Assembly: GCA_945897465.1 (NCBI GenBank)
Contig: CAMDFK010000011.1
Span: 30,271 to 94,270 of the forward strand
Direction: 5' to 3'
DNA length: 64,000 nt
From: Limnohabitans sp. Rim8
GTDB taxonomy: Bacteria; Pseudomonadota; Gammaproteobacteria; Burkholderiales; Burkholderiaceae_C
Shown: positions 47,885 to 57,492 of the stretch, piece by piece
Layout: every line of letters begins with the position of its first letter
Position numbering within the stretch: position 1 is the stretch's first letter
Position numbers and translations under genes: made by a program
Notes under the pieces: generated by a model
Databases searched by the model: none
The model's input: the letters and a program-made list of their open reading frames with translations, nothing else
What the model was told of the DNA's origin: nothing

Positions 47885-48067
47885 ATGACGACAGCAACAA
47901 CTGTGAAAGTCCAACTGGTTCGCAGCCCGATTGGCACCAAAGTTTCCCACCGTGCCACCGTACGTGGTTTGGGCTTGCGCAAGCTCAACTCTGTGAGCGA
48001 GTTGCAAGACACGCCCGCAGTCCGCGGCATGATCAACAAGATCAGTTACCTGGTCAAAGTTCTCTAA
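47885..48067 (+). CDS. rpmD: 50S ribosomal protein L30
   Basis: 60 residues, the standard short L30, opening [19 protein letters not shown], with [15 protein letters not shown]. It lies on the 50S near L18 and 5S rRNA. 10 bases separate it from rplO. Confidence 0.97.
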   Translation: MTTATTVKVQLVRSPIGTKVSHRATVRGLGLRKLNSVSELQDTPAVRGMINKISYLVKVL

Positions 48068-48077
48068 GAGGCGAATG

Positions 48078-48509
48078 ATGGAACTCAACAGCATCAAGCC
48101 CGCAGAAGGCTCTAAGCACCCGGCACGTCGCGTGGGCCGTGGTATCGGCTCTGGTCTGGGCAAAACCGCCGGTCGTGGCCACAAAGGTCAGAAGTCTCGT
48201 TCCGGTGGCTACCACAAAGTGGGTTTCGAAGGCGGTCAAATGCCTTTGCAGCGCCGTTTGCCTAAGCGTGGCTTCAAATCGCAAAGTCTCAAGTACAACG
48301 CCGAAATCACCTTGACCACGCTGTCGCGTCTGGACTTGGCTGAAGTCGATGTCTTGTCTTTGAAGCAAGCGGGTTTGGTGGCACACATGGCCAAAGTGGT
48401 CAAAGTCATCAACACCGGTGAGTTGACCAAAGCCGTCAAGCTGACAGGCATTGGCGCCACCGCAGGTGCCAAGGCCGCGATTGAAGCTGCCGGTGGCTCT
48501 GTGGCCTGA
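48078..48509 (+). CDS. rplO: 50S ribosomal protein L15
   Basis: 143 residues from ATG 48078, opening [30 protein letters not shown], the Gly-rich, rRNA-binding N-terminus. ATG 48075 directly upstream is also possible. L15 is an early assembly protein of the 50S. Confidence 0.97.
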   Translation: MELNSIKPAEGSKHPARRVGRGIGSGLGKTAGRGHKGQKSRSGGYHKVGFEGGQMPLQRRLPKRGFKSQSLKYNAEITLTTLSRLDLAEVDVLSLKQAGLVAHMAKVVKVINTGELTKAVKLTGIGATAGAKAAIEAAGGSVA

Positions 48510-48531
48510 AACTGGATGGACGAGAAACAAC

Positions 48532-49851
48532 GTGGCAACCAACGTTAATCAAACAGCCAAAGCAGGCAAGTACGGCGACTTGCGTCGCCGACTCGTCTTT
48601 CTGCTGTTGGCGTTGGTGGTCTACCGAATTGGCGCACACATTCCTGTTCCTGGTATCGATCCAGACCAACTCAAGCAGTTGTTCAACGGTCAGCAGGGCG
48701 GCATCTTGAGCCTTTTCAACATGTTTTCAGGCGGCGCTTTGTCTCGGTTCACGGTATTTGCTTTGGGCATCATGCCCTACATCTCTGCATCCATTGTGAT
48801 GCAGTTGATGACTTACGTGGTTCCCATGTTCGAGCAAATGAAGAAAGAAGGCGAAGCAGGCCGTCGAAAGATCACGCAGTACACGCGTTTTGGTGCATTG
48901 GGCCTGGCGATTTTTCAATCCTTCGGTATTGCTGTTGCGCTGGAAGCTTCGGCTGGCTTGGTGATTGATCCGGGCTTGGGTTTCAGAATGACGGCGGTGG
49001 TCAGCTTGACAGCAGGTGCCATGTTTTTGATGTGGTTGGGTGAGCAAATCACCGAGCGAGGGCTGGGTAACGGAATTTCGATTTTGATTTTTGCAGGTAT
49101 TGCTGCAGGTTTGCCCAGTGCCTTGGGTGGTTTGTTTGAACTGGTTCGTACTGGTGCGATGAATCCCCTGATTTCGGTGTTGATCATTGTGGTGGTGGCC
49201 TTGGTCACTTACTTTGTGGTCTTCGTTGAGCGTGGTCAGCGCAAGATTTTGGTGAATTACGCACGGCGTCAGGTGGGCAACAAGGTATACGGCGGTCAGT
49301 CGTCTCACTTGCCTCTTAAGCTGAACATGGCAGGTGTGATTCCACCGATCTTTGCTTCATCGATCATTCTTTTGCCGGCCACCTTGATTGGTTGGTTCAG
49401 TTCGGGAACATCTGAGAGCTTCGTGGTCAGGTTTTTCAAGGATGTAGCCAGTGCACTGGCCCCTGGACAACCGGTCTATGTGATGTTTTACGCAGCAGCC
49501 ATTATTTTCTTTTGTTTCTTCTACACGGCATTGGTGTTCAACAGCCGTGAAACGGCAGACAACCTGAAGAAAAGTGGTGCGTTCATTCCTGGCATTCGGC
49601 CCGGTGATCAAACCGCTAAGTACATTGACAAAATATTGTTGCGTTTGACCGCAGTCGGTGCGGTTTACATCACCTTCGTGTGTTTGCTGCCTGAATTTTT
49701 GATTCTGAAATACAATGTCCCGTTTTATTTTGGCGGCACTTCCCTGCTGATCATTGTGGTCGTGACCATGGATTTCATGGCCCAAGTACAAAATTACTTG
49801 ATGTCACAACAGTACGACTCGCTTTTGAAGAAAGCGAACTTCAAGACGTGA
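48532..49851 (+). CDS. secY: preprotein translocase subunit SecY
   Basis: 439-residue ten-helix channel protein of the Sec translocon. Start GTG 48532 leads to [21 protein letters not shown], helix 1, which matches the SecY N-terminus; the longer frame from 48451 lies inside rplO. Typical loops include [12 protein letters not shown]-type (here [20 protein letters not shown]) and the [20 protein letters not shown]-terminal helix. Its position after rplO is conserved. Unlike many betaproteobacteria, infA is not between secY and rpmJ. Confidence 0.97.
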   Translation: MATNVNQTAKAGKYGDLRRRLVFLLLALVVYRIGAHIPVPGIDPDQLKQLFNGQQGGILSLFNMFSGGALSRFTVFALGIMPYISASIVMQLMTYVVPMFEQMKKEGEAGRRKITQYTRFGALGLAIFQSFGIAVALEASAGLVIDPGLGFRMTAVVSLTAGAMFLMWLGEQITERGLGNGISILIFAGIAAGLPSALGGLFELVRTGAMNPLISVLIIVVVALVTYFVVFVERGQRKILVNYARRQVGNKVYGGQSSHLPLKLNMAGVIPPIFASSIILLPATLIGWFSSGTSESFVVRFFKDVASALAPGQPVYVMFYAAAIIFFCFFYTALVFNSRETADNLKKSGAFIPGIRPGDQTAKYIDKILLRLTAVGAVYITFVCLLPEFLILKYNVPFYFGGTSLLIIVVVTMDFMAQVQNYLMSQQYDSLLKKANFKT

Positions 49852-49955
49852 TCGACTTGAAGCAAGTTTGGTAGAGAACCCTGAGCGATCGCACGGGGCC
49901 ACATTTTTCACCTGGTCTGTAATGTCTGGGTATCGATGAGTTTTAGGAGAGAACC

Positions 49956-50069
49956 ATGAGAGTTTCTGCTTCGGTGAAAAAAATTTGCCGTAACTGCAAA
50001 GTTATCCGCCGTAAGGGCGTTGTTCGTGTGATCTGCACCGATCCACGTCACAAGCAGCGTCAAGGCTGA
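49956..50069 (+). CDS. rpmJ: 50S ribosomal protein L36
   Basis: 37 residues starting [20 protein letters not shown]. Cys11, Cys14, Cys27 and His32 form the zinc site of the C+ form. AGGAGAG lies just upstream. The gene is short and is easily missed by gene-length filters. It is followed by rpsM after 24 bases. Confidence 0.96.
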   Translation: MRVSASVKKICRNCKVIRRKGVVRVICTDPRHKQRQG

Positions 50070-50093
50070 TTGAAATAGTTTTAGAGGACAAAA

Positions 50094-50459
50094 ATGGCAC
50101 GTATCGCTGGCATCAACATTCCGCCGCACAAACATGCTGAAATTGGCTTGACCGCCATTTTTGGTATTGGTCGCACCCGCGCTCGACAAATTTGCGAAGC
50201 CTCTGGCATCGCCTATTCGAAGAAGATCAAGGACCTGACCGACGCAGACCTGGAAAAAATTCGCGACCAAATCGCACTGTTCACCATTGAAGGTGATCTG
50301 CGCCGCGAAACGACCATGAACATCAAGCGTTTGATGGACATTGGTTGCTACCGTGGTTTCCGCCACCGTCGCGGTCTGCCGATGCGCGGTCAGCGTACAC
50401 GTACCAATGCACGTACTCGCAAGGGTCCGCGCAAAGGCGCTACGGCTCTGAAGAAATAA
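50094..50459 (+). CDS. rpsM: 30S ribosomal protein S13
   Basis: 121 residues opening [26 protein letters not shown], with the basic C-terminal tail [16 protein letters not shown]13 sits in the 30S head and contacts tRNA and the 50S. It begins the alpha-operon part: rpsM, rpsK, rpsD, rpoA, rplQ. Confidence 0.98.
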   Translation: MARIAGINIPPHKHAEIGLTAIFGIGRTRARQICEASGIAYSKKIKDLTDADLEKIRDQIALFTIEGDLRRETTMNIKRLMDIGCYRGFRHRRGLPMRGQRTRTNARTRKGPRKGATALKK

Positions 50460-50477
50460 GCAGATTGAGAGACCATC

Positions 50478-50882
50478 ATGGCAAAAGCACAATCCAACAG
50501 CGCCGCACAACGTGTCCGTAAAAAGGTCCGCAAGAACATTGCCGACGGCATTGCACACGTTCACGCTTCGTTCAACAACACCATCATCACGATCACCGAT
50601 CGACAAGGCAATGCCTTGTCGTGGGCCTCATCGGGTGGCCAGGGTTTCAAGGGTTCGCGCAAATCGACACCCTTTGCAGCTCAGGTTGCCTCTGAAGTGG
50701 CCGGTCGTGCTGCGCAAGAACAGGGCATCAAAAACCTAGACGTCGAGATCAAGGGCCCCGGTCCTGGTCGTGAGTCTTCAGTTCGTGCCTTGGGTGCTTT
50801 GGGCATCCGTATCACATCGATTGCCGATGTGACGCCGGTCCCACACAACGGCTGCCGCCCTCAAAAGCGCCGTCGTATTTAA
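50478..50882 (+). CDS. rpsK: 30S ribosomal protein S11
   Basis: 134 residues with the S11 signature [19 protein letters not shown] and [19 protein letters not shown]. It forms the 30S platform near the mRNA exit. It has an AGGAG-type site and is followed by an 86-base gap before rpsD. Confidence 0.98.
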   Translation: MAKAQSNSAAQRVRKKVRKNIADGIAHVHASFNNTIITITDRQGNALSWASSGGQGFKGSRKSTPFAAQVASEVAGRAAQEQGIKNLDVEIKGPGPGRESSVRALGALGIRITSIADVTPVPHNGCRPQKRRRI

Positions 50883-50968
50883 TCTCAAACCAAGCCCACC
50901 GCCAGGCCTTGCTTGCATCGCCTGGCTCCCGCATTGGTTGATGCGGCAGCTGAAAAAAGGAAAATCAA

Positions 50969-51592
50969 GTGGCACGCTACCTCGGCCCCAAGGCCAAACT
51001 CTCTCGCCGTGAAGGCACGGACCTGTTCCTCAAGAGCGCGCGTCGTTCCATCGCAGACAAGTCCAAATTTGACTCTAAGCCTGGCCAACATGGACGCACA
51101 TCCGGCCAGCGTACCTCAGACTATGGTCTTCAATTGCGTGAAAAGCAAAAGGTCAAACGCATGTACGGCGTGCTCGAGAAGCAGTTCCGCCGCTACTTTG
51201 CCGAGGCCGATCGCCGCAAAGGCAACACGGGCTCCAACCTGTTGGCCTTGCTCGAGTGCCGTCTGGACAACGTGGTTTACCGCATGGGCTTTGGCTCAAC
51301 ACGTGCAGAAGCCCGTCAAATGGTTTCACACAAGGCCATCACCGTGAACGGTCAATCCGTGAACATCCCTTCATACCTCGTCAAGGCCGGTGATGTGGTG
51401 GCGGTTCGTGAAAAATCCAAAAAGCAAAACCGCGTGGTTGAAGCTCTGCAATTGGCTGCCCAAGTCGGCATGCCTGCGTGGGTCGAAGTCAATGCCGACA
51501 AAGCCGAAGGTACTTTCAAGAAAGTGCCTGACCGCGACGAATTCGGTGCCGACATCAACGAATCGTTGATCGTCGAACTGTATTCACGTTAA
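50969..51592 (+). CDS. rpsD: 30S ribosomal protein S4
   Basis: 207 residues from GTG 50969, with the S4 domain [22 protein letters not shown] and [15 protein letters not shown]4 starts 30S assembly and in E. coli represses the alpha operon. AAAAGGAAAA precedes the start. Confidence 0.97.
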   Translation: MARYLGPKAKLSRREGTDLFLKSARRSIADKSKFDSKPGQHGRTSGQRTSDYGLQLREKQKVKRMYGVLEKQFRRYFAEADRRKGNTGSNLLALLECRLDNVVYRMGFGSTRAEARQMVSHKAITVNGQSVNIPSYLVKAGDVVAVREKSKKQNRVVEALQLAAQVGMPAWVEVNADKAEGTFKKVPDRDEFGADINESLIVELYSR

Positions 51593-51610
51593 TTCGCTGT
51601 TTCAATCGTT

Positions 51611-51638
51611 CCCGACGCACAAGGCATTGTGGGTCGGG
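51611..51638 (+). other. hairpin in the rpsD-rpoA gap
   Basis: cccgacgcacaa (51611-51622) and ttgtgggtcggg (51627-51638) pair at 11 of 12 positions with a ggca loop. No T-tract follows. It may attenuate or stabilise the transcript before rpoA. Confidence 0.55.
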
Positions 51639-51692
51639 TGCTTCATCAGCCTTACCGGTGTAACGAACCGGGGGTATTGAGAGGAAGTCTGA

Positions 51693-52685
51693 ATGCAAAC
51701 CAATCTGTTGAAACCCAAAGCCATCCAGGTCGAACAATTGGCTGCCAACCGCGCCAAAGTCACGTTGGAGCCTTTTGAGCGTGGTTACGGCCATACCTTG
51801 GGTAATGCCCTGCGCCGTGTTTTGCTGTCTTCCATGGTCGGTTACTCTGCCACTGAGGTCACCATTGCAGGTGTTGTGCACGAGTATTCCTCCATCGATG
51901 GCGTCCAGCAAGATGTGGTGAACATCCTGTTGAACCTCAAAGGCGTGGTCTTCAAACTGCACAACCGTGATGAAGTCACACTCAGCCTGCGCAAGGATGG
52001 TGAAGGCCCAGTTATGGCGGCCGACATCCAGACGCCGCACGATGTCGAGATCATCAACCCTGAGCACGTGATTGCCAACCTGTCGCAAGGCGGCAAACTG
52101 GACATGCAAATCAAGGTCGAAAAAGGCCGTGGTTATGTGCCAGGCAGCATGCGTCGCTATGCCGATGAGCCCACCAAAGCTTTGGGTCGTATCGTGCTCG
52201 ACGCGTCGTTTTCACCCGTCAAGCGTGTGAGCTACACCGTTGAAAGCGCACGTGTCGAGCAGCGTACCGATCTGGACAAGCTGGTCATTGAGATCGAAAC
52301 CAACGGTGCCATCACAGCCGAAGACGCTGTGCGTGCATCGTCCAAGATTCTGGTGGAACAGCTGGCTGTATTTGCACAACTGGAAGGCAGCGAGCTGTCA
52401 GCCTTTGATGCACCTGCAGTGCGCGGTGGTGCGGGCAGTTTCGATCCAATCCTGTTGCGACCCGTGGATGAACTCGAACTCACTGTTCGTTCGGCCAACT
52501 GCCTCAAAGCAGAAAACATTTACTACATCGGCGACTTGATCCAGCGTACCGAGAATGAATTGCTCAAGACCCCTAACCTGGGTCGCAAATCACTCAACGA
52601 AATCAAGGAAGTTCTGGCTTCACGTGGTTTGACGTTGGGCATGAAGCTCGAAGCTTGGCCACCAGCAGGTCTTGAAAAACGATAA
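51693..52685 (+). CDS. rpoA: DNA-directed RNA polymerase alpha subunit
   Basis: 330-residue alpha subunit. The N-terminal domain (assembly, from [36 protein letters not shown]) and the C-terminal domain with [32 protein letters not shown] (UP-element and activator contacts) are both present. AGGAAG precedes ATG 51693. Standard length. Confidence 0.98.
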   Translation: MQTNLLKPKAIQVEQLAANRAKVTLEPFERGYGHTLGNALRRVLLSSMVGYSATEVTIAGVVHEYSSIDGVQQDVVNILLNLKGVVFKLHNRDEVTLSLRKDGEGPVMAADIQTPHDVEIINPEHVIANLSQGGKLDMQIKVEKGRGYVPGSMRRYADEPTKALGRIVLDASFSPVKRVSYTVESARVEQRTDLDKLVIEIETNGAITAEDAVRASSKILVEQLAVFAQLEGSELSAFDAPAVRGGAGSFDPILLRPVDELELTVRSANCLKAENIYYIGDLIQRTENELLKTPNLGRKSLNEIKEVLASRGLTLGMKLEAWPPAGLEKR

Positions 52686-52766
52686 ATCGAAGTTCCCAGA
52701 AAATTCTGGGGTGTGCACGGGCAGTACCTGACACGGCTGCCTGTTTAATAAAGAAAGGAAAGCACC

Positions 52767-53153
52767 ATGCGTCACGGACACGGCCTCCGTAAATTGAACC
52801 GCACCAGCGAGCACCGCCTCGCCATGCTGCGTAACATGATGAACTCGCTCATCGAGCACGAAGTCATCAAGACCACATTGCCCAAAGCCAAAGAGCTGCG
52901 TCGCGTCATTGAGCCGATGATCACATTGGCCAAAGAAGACAACCTGTCGAACAAGCGTCTGGCCTTCAACCGCCTTCGTGACCGTGACAGCGTTGTCAAA
53001 TTGTTTGCCGATTTGGGTCCACGTTTTGCCAAGCGACCTGGTGGCTACACGCGCATCCTGAAAATGGGTTACCGCGTGGGTGACAACGCGCCAATGGCCT
53101 TGGTTGAGTTGGTCGATCGTGCTGAAACTCCTGCTGAAACAGCAGCTGAGTAA
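52767..53153 (+). CDS. rplQ: 50S ribosomal protein L17
   Basis: 128 residues opening [20 protein letters not shown], the standard L17 start, with [24 protein letters not shown] near the end. It lies around the exit tunnel. Upstream is AAAGGAAAGC. It closes the alpha operon and is followed by tRNA-fMet after 18 bases. Confidence 0.97.
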   Translation: MRHGHGLRKLNRTSEHRLAMLRNMMNSLIEHEVIKTTLPKAKELRRVIEPMITLAKEDNLSNKRLAFNRLRDRDSVVKLFADLGPRFAKRPGGYTRILKMGYRVGDNAPMALVELVDRAETPAETAAE

Positions 53154-53171
53154 GGTACAATGATAAAATAC

Positions 53172-53248
<77 letters not shown>

Positions 53249-53272
53249 AAATTTCAACTGCAGTTGAACATT

Positions 53273-53299
53273 AAAAACCCTCTTCGGAGGGTTTTTTCG
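53273..53299. terminator. terminator after tRNA-fMet and rplQ
   Basis: aaaaaccctc (53273-53282) pairs with gagggttttt (53287-53296) over a ttcg loop, with T bases on the plus side and A bases on the minus side, so it could work in both directions, including for the convergent cinA-like gene. Confidence 0.9.
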
Positions 53300-53353
53300 T
53301 TAGTGCTGCCGATCAAGTGCATCTTCAATGAAATGACCGTTTCGTCGAAGACG

Positions 53354-53833
53354 TCATGCCGCCATCGGCAAGCGTTGAATCAAACCCTGAAGTGCATGCA
53401 CGCAACTGGCTTGTCGCACGTCTTGTCGGTTGCCGGTAAAAAGTCGGCACTCTGAATAGACCAAGCCACCGATGCACCAGCCAAACCACACCGTGCCCAC
53501 AGGTTTGGCGTCGCTGCCGCCATCGGGTCCTGCAATGCCAGTGACCGAAACAGCTGCCCGGGCTTGTGTTCTGTAAACAGCACCCAAGGCCATGGCTCGG
53601 GCAACTTCTTCACTGACAGCGCCATGCGCTGCAATCAATGACGGTTCCACACCCAACAGTTCTGTTTTGGCAGCATTGGAATAGGTGATCAAGCCACGGT
53701 CAAACCAGCGACTTGAACCGGGCAAATCGGTGCATTGCGCTGCAATCAATCCGCCTGTACAGCTCTCGGCTGTGGCCATCATCCAGCTCAAAGACGTCAG
53801 TTTGTCTGCCAAAACATGGGTGATATGGGTCAT
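53354..53833 (-). CDS. CinA C-terminal family protein (nicotinamide-nucleotide amidohydrolase)
   Basis: 159-residue CinA-type protein, probably the PncC amidase that deamidates NMN to NaMN for NAD recycling. Landmarks are MMATAESCTGGLIAAQCTD, FDRGLITYSNAAKTELLGV and VSVTGIAGPDGGSDAKPVGTVW. Start ATG 53833 shares a base with the pgpA stop (TGATG). The long N-terminal MoCF domain of full CinA is absent. Confidence 0.93.
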   Translation of the reverse strand: MTHITHVLADKLTSLSWMMATAESCTGGLIAAQCTDLPGSSRWFDRGLITYSNAAKTELLGVEPSLIAAHGAVSEEVARAMALGAVYRTQARAAVSVTGIAGPDGGSDAKPVGTVWFGWCIGGLVYSECRLFTGNRQDVRQASCVHALQGLIQRLPMAA

Positions 53834-54369
53834 CAGAACCACCTCCACAAGGCCAAGACGATCAGGGTGCAAAGGGCAGCGACCAGATCGTCAAACATTA
53901 TCCCCCAGCCGCCTCGCCAACCAAAACCTTTGAACAAACGGTCGGCCCAAGCCACGGGGCCGGGTTTGACGGTATCAAAAAACCGGAACAACAAAAAGGC
54001 CGAGAGTTGAGCCATGAAGCCAGCGGGCATGAGCAGAAACAAGATCAACCACATGGCCACGATTTCATCCCAAACAATCGAACCAGGATCGCTCACCCCC
54101 ATATGGCGTGCCGTCAAGGTGCACGCCCACCATCCGATAAACAGCGAAACCAAGATCAAGGCCGCCTGAGAGGTGAGCGACAAACTGTTTTGTATCAGCA
54201 ACCAAGAGGCCCAACCCCAAAGGCTGCCCACTGTACCCGGCGCTTTGGGCGATAAACCGGAGCCAAAGCCCAAAGCAATGGCATGGGCAGGATGCCGCAG
54301 CATGAACGCAGCTGTGGGGCGAATGGGATGCGCCACTGAAACAGTGGGAAATTCAGAAGTTGAAGACAT
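53833..54369 (-). CDS. pgpA: phosphatidylglycerophosphatase A
   Basis: 178-residue membrane enzyme that dephosphorylates phosphatidylglycerol phosphate. Conserved regions are GFGSGLSPKAPGTVGSL, VSDPGSIVWDEIVAMWL and VKPGPVAWADRLFKGFG, with the predicted acidic catalytic residues. Several hydrophobic helices. It is between thiL and the cinA-like gene, an order common in proteobacteria. Confidence 0.94.
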   Translation of the reverse strand: MSSTSEFPTVSVAHPIRPTAAFMLRHPAHAIALGFGSGLSPKAPGTVGSLWGWASWLLIQNSLSLTSQAALILVSLFIGWWACTLTARHMGVSDPGSIVWDEIVAMWLILFLLMPAGFMAQLSAFLLFRFFDTVKPGPVAWADRLFKGFGWRGGWGIMFDDLVAALCTLIVLALWRWF

Positions 54370-54371
54370 CT

Positions 54372-55331
54372 TCAGGAGAAATGGTCAAAAGAAGTGAAGG
54401 TGTTGGGCAAAACGCCCCCATCTTCAGACAACAAAAGCAAGTGGGGATCGGCCGTGATGCGGCCAATGCGTGTGACCGGTGTGCCACAAGCCTCGCTCAA
54501 GGTCAAAACCTGCTGTTGATGATCGGGGTGAGCAGTGAAAACAAGTTCGTAATCATCGCCACCCGACACAACACATCGCTGCAACAAGTCTTGTGGGCAA
54601 GACCATGCATCGCGGGTCAGCATCAAACAATGCAGGGCTGCCATGTCCACAGCGGCACCTACACGACTGGCTTTGAGAATATGGCCCAGATCACCCAAAA
54701 GGCCATCACTGATGTCGGCCATCGCGCTGGCCACGCTGCGCAATGCGATACCCAGCGCTGTGCGCGGCTCGGGCCGCTCTAAGCGTGAACGCGCCAATTC
54801 AAAAACATTTTGCGGCAAGCTGACCGAGCCGCGAAATGCCTCCAGAGCCAGACGGGCATCGCCCAGATGGCCGCTCACATAGATGTCGTCACCGACTTGG
54901 GCACCCGAACGCAAAATGGCTTGATGCGCAGGCACCTCGCCCATCACCGTGATGGACACATTCAAGGGGCCCTGGGTGGTGTCGCCACCAATCAATTCAC
55001 AACCCTGTGCATCGGCCAAGGCGCACAAGCCTTCTGAAAAACCTGACAACCAATCCTCATCCACACGCGGCAAGGACAAGGACAGCAAAAAAGCGCGTGG
55101 CGTCGCACCACAGGCGGCCAGATCACTCAAATTGACCGCCAAGGCTTTGTGACCCAAATCACGGGGATTCACTGTCGAAAGAAAGTGCCGACCTTCGACC
55201 AGCATGTCGGCAGAAATGGCCAGTTGGTGCCCTGGACTGGGTGTCCAGATGGCGCAGTCGTCACCGATGCCCACATCCGCTTGCCGCGCAGCACGTTTGA
55301 AATACCGGTCGATCAGTTCAAATTCACCCAT
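54372..55331 (-). CDS. thiL: thiamine-monophosphate kinase
   Basis: 319-residue ThiL, phosphorylating thiamine monophosphate to the active diphosphate. GEFELIDRYFKR, VGIGDDCAIW and SADMLVEGRHF are the typical nucleotide- and magnesium-binding segments, as are AVNLSDLAACGATPRA and DISDGLLGDLGH. Start ATG 55331 was chosen over TTG 55337. The stop lies 2 bases before the pgpA start. Confidence 0.95.
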   Translation of the reverse strand: MGEFELIDRYFKRAARQADVGIGDDCAIWTPSPGHQLAISADMLVEGRHFLSTVNPRDLGHKALAVNLSDLAACGATPRAFLLSLSLPRVDEDWLSGFSEGLCALADAQGCELIGGDTTQGPLNVSITVMGEVPAHQAILRSGAQVGDDIYVSGHLGDARLALEAFRGSVSLPQNVFELARSRLERPEPRTALGIALRSVASAMADISDGLLGDLGHILKASRVGAAVDMAALHCLMLTRDAWSCPQDLLQRCVVSGGDDYELVFTAHPDHQQQVLTLSEACGTPVTRIGRITADPHLLLLSEDGGVLPNTFTSFDHFS

Positions 55332-55369
55332 GGCCAAAGCTTAACCGAGAGCCAAACCTTGCAGCCGAC

Positions 55370-55762
55370 TCAATGCAATGTGCGACCGCCGGGGATGGCG
55401 TTGGAGGCGTCGAGCACGAAAGTGCCAATGGGCGCATCGAAACGGTGGCCGTCCTCGGCAACAAAAAAGTAGCTGCCGTGCATGGTGCCACTGGCTGCAC
55501 GCAAGCGGCAGCCGCTGGTGTATTGAAAAGATTCACCAGGACGCAACAAGGGCTGCTGCCCAACCACGCCCAGACCCTTGACTTCCTCGCTGTGACCGCG
55601 CTCGTCCTGAATCACCCAATGGCGAGAAATCAACTGCACAGGCACCAGGCCCGTGTTGGTGACTGTAACGGTGTAGGCGAATGCAAAAACAGCCTGCAAA
55701 GGGTCACTTTGCTGGGCCACGTACTGCGGCAGCACGTCAATTTGGACGGTGTAGGTGGTCAT
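55370..55762 (-). CDS. apaG: ApaG family protein
   Basis: 130-residue ApaG, a fibronectin-III-like fold linked with cobalt/magnesium homeostasis and diadenosine tetraphosphate handling in enterics. [46 protein letters not shown] and [17 protein letters not shown] fit. It is divergent from rpe and is followed by thiL. Confidence 0.94.
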   Translation of the reverse strand: MTTYTVQIDVLPQYVAQQSDPLQAVFAFAYTVTVTNTGLVPVQLISRHWVIQDERGHSEEVKGLGVVGQQPLLRPGESFQYTSGCRLRAASGTMHGSYFFVAEDGHRFDAPIGTFVLDASNAIPGGRTLH

Positions 55763-55791
55763 GTACGCATGTTAACTGCGACAATTCACGG

Positions 55792-56472
55792 ATGACAACG
55801 ATCCACCGCATTGCCCCTTCCATCCTCTCGGCTGATTTCGCCCGTTTGGGCGAGGAAGTCAAAAGCGTCATCAATGCCGGTGCTGACTGGGTCCATTTTG
55901 ATGTGATGGACAACCATTACGTGCCCAACCTCACGTTTGGCCCCATGATTTGCCAAGCCCTCAAGCCGCATGCCAAAACGGCTGCTGGCCTGGCCGTGCC
56001 GATCGATGTGCACTTGATGATTTCGCCCGTCGATGCACTGGCCGCTTCTTTTGCCGAAGCCGGTGCCAACCTCATCAGCTTTCACCCCGACGCCAGCGCG
56101 CATGTGCACCGCAGCATTCAGGCCATCAAGTCCAAGGGCGTCAAGGCCGGGCTGGTGTTCAACCCGGCCGAACCCCTGGATGTGCTGGAGTGGACCATCG
56201 ACGAGATCGACCTGATTCTGATCATGAGTGTCAACCCGGGCTTTGGTGGCCAAAGCTTCATCGACTCGGCCTTGCGCAAGGTGGAGTTGGCGCGTCAGTG
56301 GATTGAGCGCAGTGGCCGCGACATTCGCCTGGAAGTGGACGGGGGCATCAAGGCCGACAACATCCGCCGTGTGGCCGATGCGGGGGCCGACACCTTTGTG
56401 GCGGGCAGCGCCATTTTTGGCAAACCCGATTACAAAGCCGTGATCGACCAGATGCGCGTCGCTTTGTCCTGA
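55792..56472 (+). CDS. rpe: ribulose-phosphate 3-epimerase
   Basis: 226-residue TIM-barrel enzyme interconverting ribulose 5-phosphate and xylulose 5-phosphate. [39 protein letters not shown]-like (here IDVHLMISP), [10 protein letters not shown] and LEVDGGI carry the metal and phosphate ligands. The start at 55792 begins [12 protein letters not shown]. It is 12 bases upstream of gph. Confidence 0.97.
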   Translation: MTTIHRIAPSILSADFARLGEEVKSVINAGADWVHFDVMDNHYVPNLTFGPMICQALKPHAKTAAGLAVPIDVHLMISPVDALAASFAEAGANLISFHPDASAHVHRSIQAIKSKGVKAGLVFNPAEPLDVLEWTIDEIDLILIMSVNPGFGGQSFIDSALRKVELARQWIERSGRDIRLEVDGGIKADNIRRVADAGADTFVAGSAIFGKPDYKAVIDQMRVALS

Positions 56473-56484
56473 AGGGGGCACTCC

Positions 56485-57207
56485 ATGCAGGATCTGACGC
56501 AAATTGATGCGGTCATTTTTGACCTGGACGGCACCCTGGTGCACACCTTGGGTGATTTTCAGGTGGCTTTGCACCGCACCATGGCCGATCTGAACTTGCC
56601 GCCGGTGTCGGACTCGCTGATAGCGCAAACCATTGGCAAAGGCTCTGAGCACCTGATCCGCACCTTGCTGGCGCATCAAATCAATCGGCCCGAGGTCAAA
56701 GGCGTGGGCCAGGCTTGCCCGGCCCTGTCGGTGGACGCCCTTTTTGGCCGTGCATGGCAGCGTTACCAGCACCACTATCTGGCAATCAATGGGCAGTTTG
56801 CCGATGTCTACCCGGGTGCTCTCGACGCACTGGAGGCTTTGGCCGCGCAAGGCATGCCCATGGCGTGCCTGACCAACAAGCCCTTGGCCTTTGCCCAGGC
56901 CTTGCTGGAAGAAAAGTCACTGGCGCACTTTTTTGGCCCGGTGTTTGGCGGGGACAGTTTTGAGCGCAAAAAGCCCGATCCCTTGCCCTTGATCAAAACT
57001 TGTGAGGCGCTGGGCACTGCGGCAGCTCACACCTTGATGGTGGGCGATTCCAGCAACGACGCGCAGGCCGCCCACGCAGCGGGTTGCCCGGTGGTGCTGG
57101 TCACGTACGGCTACAACCACGGCCAGCGCGTGCAAGACACCCCAGCGGCGGCTTGGTTGGACACACTGGCTGACTTGCCAGAACGAATGAACGCCACGGG
57201 CCGATGA
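56485..57207 (+). CDS. gph: phosphoglycolate phosphatase (HAD family)
   Basis: 240-residue HAD-family phosphatase with the nucleophile motif DLDGTLVHT near the N-terminus, LTNKPLAFAQALLEE (motif 2), KKPDPLPL (motif 3) and MVGDSSNDAQAAHAAG (motif 4). It removes phosphate from 2-phosphoglycolate. The rpe-gph-trp order is known in proteobacteria. GGGGGC at about 56473 lies ahead of ATG 56485. Confidence 0.92.
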   Translation: MQDLTQIDAVIFDLDGTLVHTLGDFQVALHRTMADLNLPPVSDSLIAQTIGKGSEHLIRTLLAHQINRPEVKGVGQACPALSVDALFGRAWQRYQHHYLAINGQFADVYPGALDALEALAAQGMPMACLTNKPLAFAQALLEEKSLAHFFGPVFGGDSFERKKPDPLPLIKTCEALGTAAAHTLMVGDSSNDAQAAHAAGCPVVLVTYGYNHGQRVQDTPAAAWLDTLADLPERMNATGR

Positions 57208-57274
57208 GCTCAGGCCAGGCAGGCTGCAGATCCGGTGGAAATGTGTCTCCGGGCTTTGCTACACTAGACAAACC

Positions 57275-57370
57275 ATGTTCATCATCCAAAGCCATTTCAG
57301 CGCAGCCAGCCTGCCGAGCCACTCTTTTGCAGTAGGCCGGGGAGCCTGGCCCTGGCGTCGGCCAGCCTGA
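57275..57370 (+). CDS. trpL: trp operon leader peptide (attenuation)
   Basis: A 31-residue peptide, MFIIQSHFSAASLPSHSF and ending GRGAWPWRRPA, with Trp codons flanking one Pro. It lies 122 bases before trpE. A stem CTGGCC/GGCCAG (57346-57351 with 57360-57365) overlaps the Trp codons, and a weaker gcccggtttcat/atgaacgggc pairing follows downstream. This is the classic layout for transcription attenuation, though no clear poly-U terminator could be seen. The rest of 57208-57492 holds no other gene. Confidence 0.7.
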   Translation: MFIIQSHFSAASLPSHSFAVGRGAWPWRRPA

Positions 57371-57492
57371 CCCCATCGACTGTGCGGCTTGCCCGCCACC
57401 CGCGCCCGGTTTCATGTGCACCATGAACGGGCACTTGGATGAATGAAAAGTACCTCGCCCGAGGTCGCTGAGCGCTTTGGAGGCTCTAGCCT

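Noticed and set aside
48451-48531. Longer N-terminus for SecY
   Set aside because: It overlaps the rplO coding end and is not homologous. GTG 48532 matches the known SecY start.
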